From Streptomyces sp. SID13031 (GTDB taxonomy: Bacteria > Actinomycetota > Actinomycetes > Propionibacteriales > Kribbellaceae), in assembly GCF_010548305.1 (NCBI RefSeq), contig NZ_JAAGLV010000003.1, positions 1-64,000 of the forward strand: a stretch of 64,000 bases of DNA, in the 5' to 3' direction. The notes under the pieces are model-generated. The model had not been told where the DNA came from, did no database searches, and saw only the letters and a program-made list of their open reading frames with translations. Within the stretch, counting starts at the first letter, position 1; every line of letters begins with the position of its first letter. This document shows, piece by piece, positions 42,963 through 50,626 of the stretch. A program made the position numbers and the translations under genes.

Positions 42963-43687
42963 TACTTCTGCCCCAACGAAGAACCCCGGCTCAGCAGGGC
43001 GACCGCGATCCGGTTGTTGCCTGAGGCATCCGTAACGGCCATCACGTCCTCGCGATCGACGAGCACGGTCGCCACCAGCGCGCTACTACTCGACTTCTCA
43101 CCGAGCGAGCTGCCCTTGTCGGCGGCCACCGGCGGCTTGAGCACGACGGCGTCGCCGATCAGCACCGGCGGCACGTTGCCCTGACCGATCCGGACCAGCT
43201 CGACCACATCCCCTCCCCGCAGCCCCAAGGCAGGCGTGCGGCCGTCGACGAGGACGATGCCGACCGCGGCCTTGTCCTTGCTGATCGGCGCTTCGTCAGT
43301 CAGCAAGGACGCCTCGAGCAGTTGCCCCTTGACCAGGTTGACCGCCGCATACTTCTTGCCGATGAGCAGGCGGGCCTGGTCGGCCGGGATGGTGTTCAGC
43401 GCGTCGCCGGACACCCGCGTCTGAGCCAGCAGCTCCTCGGTGATCACGCTGCCGACGTTGATGTTCTGCTTGACCTGGATGACGGCGACCCGCTCGTCCA
43501 TCCGGACCGCGAGCACCCCCGCGATCAACGCGCCGCCGACGATCAGCAGCGCCGCGAGGGCAGCGATCGCCGGGCGGCGCCGCTTGGAGGCCGCGGGCAG
43601 GCGACCGCCCGGCTTGCGCCCGGCACCGCCTGCCCGGTTCGCTCGCTGCCGTTGACTGTCGGCCGTCTCTGTGCCGATGGTGGACAT
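42962..43687 (-). CDS. SAF-domain protein, CpaB/RcpC type
   Basis: First gene of the tad operon (241 aa). A basic N-terminus (GRLPAASKRRRPAIA) precedes one membrane helix (ALAALLIVGGALIAGVLAV) and a SAF domain (VIQVKQNINVGSVITEELLA) of the flagellar P-ring/CpaB type, thought to sit in the envelope channel. Full-length CpaB has an additional C-terminal RcpC domain, of which only a short part (VVELVRIGQGNVPPVLIGD) is present. AAGGAG lies 9 nt before the ATG at 43687. The 221-bp region up to the divergent gene at 43909 should hold the operon promoter, but I see no clear -10/-35. Confidence 0.82.
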   Translation of the reverse strand: MSTIGTETADSQRQRANRAGGAGRKPGGRLPAASKRRRPAIAALAALLIVGGALIAGVLAVRMDERVAVIQVKQNINVGSVITEELLAQTRVSGDALNTIPADQARLLIGKKYAAVNLVKGQLLEASLLTDEAPISKDKAAVGIVLVDGRTPALGLRGGDVVELVRIGQGNVPPVLIGDAVVLKPPVAADKGSSLGEKSSSSALVATVLVDREDVMAVTDASGNNRIAVALLSRGSSLGQK

Positions 43688-43908
43688 CTGACCCCGCTCC
43701 TTGAAATCCACGGGGCAACTCTGCCGGTACGGCGCAGTGGCCCCCGCCTGGCGTCGGGCCGACCCTACCGTCTGCCAGGGGTCAGAATCTCCGGCGACCC
43801 GGGCCTCCCCGCCTGCCGGTGATCCATCGCACGTTGCAACAACCTGCAATTCGGCGCAGAAGCTGCCGATTTCCGGGCTCCGAGCCCTCCGGATGCTCGA
43901 ATGGCGGG

Positions 43909-44847
43909 ATGGAGGAAGACGTCGAGCGTTTGAGTGCCGGCCGCGAAGCCCGGCAGGAGGAGCGGGGCGTCAGCCAGGAGGTGAACAGACTGCAGCGCCA
44001 GGTTGATGCCCTGTACGCCGAACGCAGGCACTTCGCGGGCCGGGTGGACCAGCTCAGGGCCGCCGAGGACCATCTCAAGGCCCGGTCCCGCTCGTGGATC
44101 AGCTCGTTGTTCTCCCGTGACCTGGCCGCGCAGTTCGAGGCCGCGCGGGAGGAGACCTTCGATGCCGAGGACCGGCTCGACGAGGTGGAGCGCCAGTTCG
44201 AGGCCGCCCGGGTGGCGCTGGCAGCGGCTCGCGGGCACCAGGAGGCGATCGCGGGCGTCACGTCCGATTACGAGGCCGCGCTTGATCTCAAGGAGCGCAG
44301 GCTTCTCGACGCCGGTGATCCGTGGGCGGAGCGCCTGCGCGAGATCATCGCCGGCCTCGGACAGCAGGCCGAGGTACTACGGGAGACCGACGACCTGCTC
44401 ACCAGCGTCGGCTGGTCAGACCGGGCGCTGGACACCCTCGAGCACCTGGTCGGCCGCGCGCGCCAGTCGGCCCTGACCGACCTCGCCGACGGCAGCTTCC
44501 TGAGCAGCAAGGCCAAGTACGACGAACTCGGTGCCGTCGGCACCGCAGCGGCGTACGCGGAGAGGTGCCTGGCGAAGCTCAAGGACGAGCTGCGGCTGTA
44601 CGGCGAACGCCGGCCGTTGACAGACGGCCCGCAGGTGGACGCCCGCGCCAGGTTCCTGGACAGCTGGATCGACTCCCCGTACCGCGATCTGCGCAGCTTC
44701 CTGGCGATCATGAAGACCCAGAACCGGATCCCCCGGACCCGCAGCCTGCTCCAGCAGATCGGCGACGACCTCCGCCTGCGCCGGGCCGAGATCCTCACCG
44801 CGACAGACACCCTGACCGCCGAACGCAGGACATTGCTGTCCCGCTGA
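43909..44847 (+). CDS. Coiled-coil protein of unknown function
   Basis: 312-residue soluble protein dominated by long charged helices with heptad patterns, such as GVSQEVNRLQRQVDALYAER near residue 25 and REETFDAEDRLDEVERQFEA near 80. No signal peptide, membrane helix or enzyme motif is visible. ATG at 43909 was chosen because coding bias begins there; TCGAAT lies 6 nt upstream. The gene is divergent from the tad operon and just before the first WXG100 gene. It could be a scaffold for either system, but nothing shows that. Confidence 0.7.
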   Translation: MEEDVERLSAGREARQEERGVSQEVNRLQRQVDALYAERRHFAGRVDQLRAAEDHLKARSRSWISSLFSRDLAAQFEAAREETFDAEDRLDEVERQFEAARVALAAARGHQEAIAGVTSDYEAALDLKERRLLDAGDPWAERLREIIAGLGQQAEVLRETDDLLTSVGWSDRALDTLEHLVGRARQSALTDLADGSFLSSKAKYDELGAVGTAAAYAERCLAKLKDELRLYGERRPLTDGPQVDARARFLDSWIDSPYRDLRSFLAIMKTQNRIPRTRSLLQQIGDDLRLRRAEILTATDTLTAERRTLLSR

Positions 44848-44989
44848 CCGTTGCCCGGGTCACGTATCGAAGCGCTGTGACGATGTCAATGGCTGCAGTC
44901 CGGGGGGCGAATCGGACAGATGAACCCTCGACATGGTTACGTTGGAGGACAGGTGGTGCGGACCGCACCCGGACGAGATGGGGAGATCT

Positions 44990-45256
44990 ATGAACGACAT
45001 GGTCGGCGGTAGCCTGCCGGAGATGGAAGCTCTGAAGAAGAAGCTTGCAGAGTTCCAGACCGAGCTTGGTCAGCTGAAGACCGCGTCCTCCGGTGTTGTC
45101 ACGAGCACCACCTGGAAGGGCAAGTACGCGGACGACTTCCGGGGCGCCTGGGAGCAGTGCAAGAAGAACATCAGCAACATCGAGACCGACCTGCAGAACG
45201 CGTCGTCGGCCGTCGAGAAGAACCGCCAGGCGATTCAGACCGCCACCGGCGGCTGA
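44990..45256 (+). CDS. WXG100-family (ESAT-6-like) type VII secretion protein
   Basis: 88-residue four-helix-dimer type protein. The central WxG turn is TTWKGKYADDF near residue 42, between two helices (MEALKKKLAEFQTELGQLKT and NNISNIETDLQNASSA-like, with EKNRQAIQTATGG at the end). The size and WxG place are typical for WXG100. GGGGAG lies 4 nt before the ATG at 44990. It converges with the EccC/EssC ATPase gene, its probable export motor, across a terminator. It may be secreted as a dimer, alone or as partner of larger effectors. Confidence 0.9.
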   Translation: MNDMVGGSLPEMEALKKKLAEFQTELGQLKTASSGVVTSTTWKGKYADDFRGAWEQCKKNISNIETDLQNASSAVEKNRQAIQTATGG

Positions 45257-45280
45257 TCGACCCGGCGAATCGCCTCCAGG

Positions 45281-45310
45281 AGCCGGCCGGACCGCGAGGT
45301 CCGGCCGGCT
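45281..45310. terminator. Perfect hairpin between the WXG100 and EssC genes
   Basis: AGCCGGCCGGACC and GGTCCGGCCGGCT form a perfect 13-bp stem around GCGA, followed by TCTG. It can serve both convergent genes. Confidence 0.85.
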
Positions 45311-45317
45311 TCTGTGC

Positions 45318-45367
45318 GTCTATGGGCGTCTATGGGCGTCTATGGGCGTCTATGGGCGTCTATGGGC
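45318..45367. repeat. Five tandem copies of a 10-bp unit at the EssC gene end
   Basis: The unit GTCTATGGGC is repeated five times without change. The last copy contains the stop codon (45360-45362) of the EssC-like gene, so the repeat grew from that gene's 3' end. Any copy-number change would leave the protein intact. It may vary between strains. Confidence 0.88.
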
Positions 45368-48300
45368 GGGCCACCTGCACCGGCTCGTAGCGACCGCCGG
45401 TGACCATCAGAGCGCGCCCTGGCGGGGCGCCGCCGGCCATCCCGCGGGGCAACTGGAGGCCGAAGATCTCCGCGTCGTCGTACTTCTGCGGGCTGAGCAC
45501 GAGGCCGGCCCTGGACTTCTTCATCGACACCACCGGGCCGCGGTACATGCTGGTGAGATCGGGTCCGGTACCGGCGCCGATCATCAGGTTGCCGGTGTCT
45601 CGCAGCAACGCGACCCTGGCATCGATCAGCTCGGCCAGCGGGCTGTCCTGCCCGAGCAACTCCAGGTCGTCGACGACCACGGCGAAAGGACTGGTCAGGC
45701 CGTCGAGGACCTCCCGCACCATCTCCGCGTCCGCGTCCGCACCGAAGACGCAGGCCACACCGGGTGCCCCGACCAGGTCTCGCAGCGGGCTGCGCCGCGG
45801 CGCCACGGCCACCACCTGCCAGCCCTGGGAGGTGACCGAGTCGATCATCGTCATCAGCGTCGTACTACGGCCCGAGCGCGGCGGCCCCACCACGACCAGG
45901 CCGGGCCCGTGCTCGAACGCGTCGAACGCCCGTACGTCGAGGTCGTCGCCGCCGACTCCCACCAGGACCTCGGTGGGGCGCAGCGGCGCGGCGGCGAGCT
46001 CGAGTGCGGCCGCGACCTCGATCGACGCCGGCAGCGCATCGACCCGAAACGGCCGCAACTGGCGCGGAATCTCCGACTGCGGCGTCGCCTGCGCCCCGAT
46101 CTGGTGCAACGCGGCCACCTGAGCCGTACCGTCGTCGTCTTCGGCCAGCAACGCGACCTGCGTCTCCAGCAGGCCCTGAGACCGGAAGCCCCGTCCGGCC
46201 GGGAAGTGGTCCGGCACCTCTTTGGTCGGCATCCCGATCATCAGGAAGTCCGACGGGTCCGTCATCCGCAGTACCAGCCGGTCCTCCATCAGGGTGGAGA
46301 TCCGGCCCACCAGCGCGGACCGGTCCGCGGTCATCACCACCTTGACGCCCGCACCGGCGCCCTCCTGCAGGATCTGCAGCCAGGCGTCGACCAGCCGGCC
46401 GCCGTCGACCGACTCGAAGGCCGCGACGAATCCCTCCCAGCGGTCCAGCAGGACCACGATGTAAGGCATCCGTTCGTCGGCCGGCACGCTGCGGCGCTGC
46501 TCGCCCAGATCGGCGAAACCCTTCGCCGCAAGGTCCTGCTGCCGTCGGCCGATCAGTCCCTGGATCCGGGCCGTGAGCCGGCTGAGCCGGTCCACCTGGT
46601 CACGCGACACCACGGCACCGGTGTGCGGCAGGCTGACCATCGGGATCAGGGCGTTGTTGCCGCAGTCGACACCGTACAGATGCACGTCCTTCGGCTCGAT
46701 CAGCCGCCCGATGGACCCGGCGATGGCCCGCAGGGTCGCCGAGCGCCCACTGCGTGGGGCGCCGATGATCGCCAGGTGGCTGGACGAGCTCAGGTCGTAC
46801 GTCGCCACCGACCGCGCCTGCTCGGCGGGCACGTCGGCCAGCCCGAACGGGATCGGCGGCAACAGCCCGTCGTCGCCCGGCTTGTCCCCCTCGAGCTCCG
46901 CCAGCGTGACGATCCCGGCCAGCGGCGGGAGCCAGGGGCTCGGTGGGGTCTTGACGCCGGCGACCTTGGCGGCCTCCTGCAGCGACTTCACCAAGGTGGC
47001 CAGGTCCGTCGGCACCATCACGTCGTCCTCGGCCTCGGCGCCGTCGAAGTACACGGGGCGGCCCAGGTCCTGCCAGCCCACCGGCCGTACACCGATGCTC
47101 GCGGCAACCAGTCCCGGCGGGCGGCCGCCGACCCGTGAGGTCTGGAACGGGATCAGCGACGAGTGCCCCAGCCGGGCATAACCACGGCCCGGTGTCGCCT
47201 TCGAGATGTGGGCGGCGTCCGCTGCCTCGATCACGTCCGAGCTGTCACCGGCATCGGTCACCCGGAGCGCGATCCGCAGGTTGGTGTTCGCCTTGATGTC
47301 GTTGGTGACGACACCGGCCGGACGCTGCGTCGCCAGGATCAGGTGCACCCCCAGCGACCGCCCCCGGCGGGCGATGTCGACGATCCCGGTGACGAAGTCG
47401 GGCAGCTCGGAGACCATCGCGGCGAACTCGTCGATCACGATCAGCAGCCGTGGCATCCGCTCGTCGTCCGGGCCCATCCGCTCGAGGTACTCCTCGATGT
47501 CCTTCGCGTTGGCGCCCTTGAGCTGGTACTCGCGGCGGTGCAGTTCGGCGGCCAGCGAAGCCAGCGCCCGCGTCGTGAGGTGCCCGTCGAGGTCGGTGAC
47601 CATACCGACGGTGTGCGGCAGGTGGTTGCAGTCTTTGAACGCCGCGCCGCCCTTGTAGTCCACCAGGACGAACGTCATCTCGTCCGGCCTGTTGCCGATG
47701 GCAAGCGATCCGATGATCGTCTGCAGCAGCTCGGACTTACCGGCGCCGGTCGTACCGGCGACCAGGCCGTGCGGACCGTCCCGGACGATGTCGATGCTGA
47801 ACGGGCCCTCGGCCCCTTCCCCGATCACCGCCTGCGTGGTCCGGCCGCCGGCTGCCCAGTTCATCGCCAGCCGCTGCGGATCGGGCGTCTCCATCCGCAG
47901 TACGGTCAGCAACCGGCTCGCGGCCGGGATCGCCGTGGCGCCGTCGCCGCCGGAGACGTCCTGGATCGGGGCCAGCGAGCGGGCCAGCCGGTCGAGCCAC
48001 TGCGGGCTGACCAGGTCGGGCCGGATGCCGTCCACCGTCGGCGCGCCGGTCTGCCGAAGCCGCCACCACGCACCGTGGGGAGCCAGTACCGCGTGCGCCT
48101 CGTCGGGCAGTTGGCGCTCGTCCCCGTCCAGGCAGATGAACCTGACACCGACCGACGGGCCGTCCTTGAGCAGGCCGACCACGCCCGGCAGCAGCCGCAG
48201 GCGGCGTGCCCCGTCCATCACCACCACGATCTGCTCGGCGAACAGGGCCGGCTGCGGTGTCGGGTTGGAGGCGTTGAGCGCCTTGCGGCGGGCCTCGACC

Positions 48301-49889
48301 AGCTTCGCCAGCTCGGTGATCCGGCGCATCGTGGTCTCGTCGTCGTTGCCGAACGAGCCGAGGAAGCCGTCGTCCTCGCTCCCCCGGACGTGCGGCAGCC
48401 ACCGCATCCACTGCCAGATCGGCGCCGCCTCACGGGGGCACAGCACCATCAGCCGAAGGGTTCGCGGGCTGTGCAGAGCGGCAAGCTGCCCGGCCAGCCA
48501 GGCGCCGAGCTGCTGCGCCGATCCGCCGGTACCGGCCACACCGAGCACTCCCACCGAGACCAGCGGCACGGTGGCCGGTACGTCGGGGGCGGTCCAGGTC
48601 CGCTTCCGCAGGTGGGCGTCCACGGTCTGGTCCTCGACCATCACCTCGCTCGGCAGGTCACCGATGCCGAGGCGGAGCTCCAGCCAGTCGGGGTCGGTCG
48701 GCCTGCGCTCCCACAGCCTCGACCGTGGGCCGGTCGCGAACAACAGCACCGCTGCCGGGTCCGGTACGTCGCGCCGCCGGGCGTTGCGCTCGACCACCAG
48801 GGCCCGGCGGGCGTCTCGCTCGACTCTGGCCTTGCGTTCCTTGTACTTGGCGAGCTGCTCGCGGTACGTGGACTTGCCCTCCCGCTTGCTCTGGAAGTAC
48901 TGGCCGATGTACATGAGCGGGGTGAGCAGGCCGAACAACAGCATGCCGGGCTGCTTGAGGATCAGCGCGAGGGCGACCGCGCCCACCATCGGCAGCAGCA
49001 TCACCAGCAGCGGGAAGGTCGGCTTCTGGCCCTTCTCCGGCTCGGCGGGCAACGCGAAATCCGTCAGTCGCGGTGGCGGCAGCAGTCTCGGCGGCCGGTT
49101 GAAGTCGACCACCCCGCCGGCCGGGTTCGGCGACAGCGAGGCGTCCGGCGGCTCGATCGAGGCCAGTGTCAGCATCACCGGTCCGACCGCGAGCTGCATC
49201 CCGGGCTTCCAGTCGATCCCCGCCCACTTGCTGCCCGACTGCAAGGCCTTGCGATCCAGCTCGACCAGCGCGGGCCGCTGGCCGGGCTCGAGGACGTACG
49301 TCGTCTCTTCCTCGCCGGTCTCGTCGGGGATCACGATCGGGCCGGCCAGCGGATCGACCGGCCGCTCGGGGCCATTCAGATCGCCCAGCTCGGCCGACCG
49401 GATGGAGACCTCGCCGGAGACGTCCACGGTCAGCGTCGCGACCTCTGCGGGAATCCCTTGGCCGACCAGCCTGACGCCGGCCTGCGGCGAGTTGCCGATC
49501 GTGTACGTGCCCATGCCCAGCCGGTGGACGGCACCTGCACCGGGCCCGCCGACGATGCGGACCTCGACAACCCCGTGCGGTTCAGGTGGTACGCAGCCGC
49601 GTGAGTCACCGACGCTGACCAGCGTGCCCTCTCGCAACGGCGAGTCGGCCAGCGTCACGGCGGGATCGACCGGCCGCCCGTCGACAAAGATCGTCGGCAG
49701 GTAGTCGGCGGTCGGCGCTGGGTCGTACAGGTTGATCACCTGGGCCGACCCCGGCCCGGCAACCGGCCGACCGACCGCCTCGATGAGCCGAGGGGTCAAC
49801 CCGCCAACGGTCAGCCCAGGCTCAGCATCGACGACGACGTCAACCTCGACCCCACGCGCCGGATCAACCACCGTGAGCACGAACCGCAT
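45360..49889 (-). CDS. eccC: Type VII secretion FtsK/SpoIIIE-type ATPase (EssC/EccC-like)
   Basis: Motor ATPase of a type VII secretion system (1509 aa). The N-terminal 250 residues contain two FHA-like beta domains (MGTYTIGNSPQAGVRLVG near residue 125), as in EssC of Firmicutes. Two membrane helices follow near 300-330 (FPLLVMLLPMVGAVALALIL). Three ATPase domains come next: D1 has an intact Walker A (GTTGAGKSELLQ near 710) and Walker B (LLIVIDEFAAM near 815); D2 (GAPRSGRSATL near 1043) and D3 (GPPRSGRSTTL near 1338) are Walker-like. One polypeptide replaces the EccCa/EccCb pair. No eccB, eccD, eccE or mycosin gene is nearby. The effector-like genes upstream are on the same strand. Confidence 0.93.
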   Translation of the reverse strand: MRFVLTVVDPARGVEVDVVVDAEPGLTVGGLTPRLIEAVGRPVAGPGSAQVINLYDPAPTADYLPTIFVDGRPVDPAVTLADSPLREGTLVSVGDSRGCVPPEPHGVVEVRIVGGPGAGAVHRLGMGTYTIGNSPQAGVRLVGQGIPAEVATLTVDVSGEVSIRSAELGDLNGPERPVDPLAGPIVIPDETGEEETTYVLEPGQRPALVELDRKALQSGSKWAGIDWKPGMQLAVGPVMLTLASIEPPDASLSPNPAGGVVDFNRPPRLLPPPRLTDFALPAEPEKGQKPTFPLLVMLLPMVGAVALALILKQPGMLLFGLLTPLMYIGQYFQSKREGKSTYREQLAKYKERKARVERDARRALVVERNARRRDVPDPAAVLLFATGPRSRLWERRPTDPDWLELRLGIGDLPSEVMVEDQTVDAHLRKRTWTAPDVPATVPLVSVGVLGVAGTGGSAQQLGAWLAGQLAALHSPRTLRLMVLCPREAAPIWQWMRWLPHVRGSEDDGFLGSFGNDDETTMRRITELAKLVEARRKALNASNPTPQPALFAEQIVVVMDGARRLRLLPGVVGLLKDGPSVGVRFICLDGDERQLPDEAHAVLAPHGAWWRLRQTGAPTVDGIRPDLVSPQWLDRLARSLAPIQDVSGGDGATAIPAASRLLTVLRMETPDPQRLAMNWAAGGRTTQAVIGEGAEGPFSIDIVRDGPHGLVAGTTGAGKSELLQTIIGSLAIGNRPDEMTFVLVDYKGGAAFKDCNHLPHTVGMVTDLDGHLTTRALASLAAELHRREYQLKGANAKDIEEYLERMGPDDERMPRLLIVIDEFAAMVSELPDFVTGIVDIARRGRSLGVHLILATQRPAGVVTNDIKANTNLRIALRVTDAGDSSDVIEAADAAHISKATPGRGYARLGHSSLIPFQTSRVGGRPPGLVAASIGVRPVGWQDLGRPVYFDGAEAEDDVMVPTDLATLVKSLQEAAKVAGVKTPPSPWLPPLAGIVTLAELEGDKPGDDGLLPPIPFGLADVPAEQARSVATYDLSSSSHLAIIGAPRSGRSATLRAIAGSIGRLIEPKDVHLYGVDCGNNALIPMVSLPHTGAVVSRDQVDRLSRLTARIQGLIGRRQQDLAAKGFADLGEQRRSVPADERMPYIVVLLDRWEGFVAAFESVDGGRLVDAWLQILQEGAGAGVKVVMTADRSALVGRISTLMEDRLVLRMTDPSDFLMIGMPTKEVPDHFPAGRGFRSQGLLETQVALLAEDDDGTAQVAALHQIGAQATPQSEIPRQLRPFRVDALPASIEVAAALELAAAPLRPTEVLVGVGGDDLDVRAFDAFEHGPGLVVVGPPRSGRSTTLMTMIDSVTSQGWQVVAVAPRRSPLRDLVGAPGVACVFGADADAEMVREVLDGLTSPFAVVVDDLELLGQDSPLAELIDARVALLRDTGNLMIGAGTGPDLTSMYRGPVVSMKKSRAGLVLSPQKYDDAEIFGLQLPRGMAGGAPPGRALMVTGGRYEPVQVARP

Positions 49890-49991
49890 GCAGACATCCC
49901 CATCTCGTCGTACAAAACTGTCAGACCGAGGCTACGGCGCACCGCCCCCACTTTGTCCGGCCCGGCCGCTTTCGACCCGGCCGCTTTCGGC

Positions 49992-50342
49992 TCAGGCCGG
50001 CGTGACCTTCACCCAGACGTAGGCGCGTTCTCCCTGCTGGATCGCGGTCACCAGGATGGTGTGGCCTTGCACCGTAGCCTTCTCCCCGACTCCGAGCGTG
50101 AGAACTTCGGCCATCTGCTGCCCCTGATGCACGGACAGCATGGCCCGGTCCGGGTTGGTCAGAACGCCGCCGACGCCGACAGTGACACCGTTGACCGTCG
50201 GTGCTGTGCCCTGAGGAATCTGCTCGGATCCGTCGGTCGGCGTGGAGAAGGCGCTGGTCGGCCCTGCGGGGCCGGGCTCGTCCTTGGAGCCACAACCTGC
50301 CGTCACGAGTGCAACCACCAGTACCAGCGCAGACCACCTCAT
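49992..50342 (-). CDS. Small lipoprotein, paralogue of the neighbouring 95-aa protein
   Basis: 116-residue lipoprotein with lipobox LVTAGC near residue 17 and a Ser/Thr/Pro linker. Its domain (from about residue 50) contains VTVGVGGVLTNPDRAMLSVH and LTLGVGEKATVQGHTILVTA. These match the gene just upstream (GLGGVMLDPLRAMLSV and LTITVGETSEFGEWRISL), so the two are paralogues, one exported and one not. Both follow the calpain-like effector gene with coupled starts (ATGA here). Position suggests an immunity or inhibitor role, which is inference only. Confidence 0.75.
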   Translation of the reverse strand: MRWSALVLVVALVTAGCGSKDEPGPAGPTSAFSTPTDGSEQIPQGTAPTVNGVTVGVGGVLTNPDRAMLSVHQGQQMAEVLTLGVGEKATVQGHTILVTAIQQGERAYVWVKVTPA

Positions 50343-50626
50343 CGGGTCGCCCCTACCGGCGCGACATCGATCCGCGCGACGTCCAGGCCGCGCTCGTCCT
50401 GGATCTCACGCAGGGAGATCCGCCACTCGCCGAACTCGGAGGTCTCGCCGACCGTTATCGTCAGGTAGCTCGCCTCCACATCGTCCCGCCGGTCGGACAC
50501 CGACAGCATCGCCCGCAGCGGATCGAGCATCACTCCGCCGAGGCCGATGACCAGATCGCCGGCGGTGAACCTGGTGCCCTGCGGTACGAGCACCTCGACC
50601 ACGCCGTTGCCGCTCTCAGTTGACAT
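50339..50626 (-). CDS. Small cytoplasmic beta-rich protein after the calpain-like gene
   Basis: 95-residue protein without signal peptide. It begins MSTESGNGVVEVLVPQ and has alternating hydrophobic strands (TAGDLVIGLGGVMLDPL, then YLTITVGETSEFGEWRI). It is a paralogue of the following lipoprotein. ATG at 50626 is supported by GGAGGG 5 nt upstream and overlaps the effector stop by 11 nt, so expression is tied to the effector. It is a candidate cytoplasmic inhibitor of the protease; no known inhibitor family was recognised. Confidence 0.75.
   Translation of the reverse strand: MSTESGNGVVEVLVPQGTRFTAGDLVIGLGGVMLDPLRAMLSVSDRRDDVEASYLTITVGETSEFGEWRISLREIQDERGLDVARIDVAPVGATR

Noticed and set aside
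43688..43908. Promoter or operator in the 221-bp region between the tad operon and the coiled-coil gene
   Set aside because: Only a short TTGCA/TGCAA inverted repeat was seen and no paired -35/-10 of convincing quality, so nothing was annotated.
45093..47138. 681-codon plus-strand frame running from the WXG100 gene into the EssC gene
   Set aside because: It crosses the perfect terminator hairpin and the 10-bp repeat and is a shadow of both genes.
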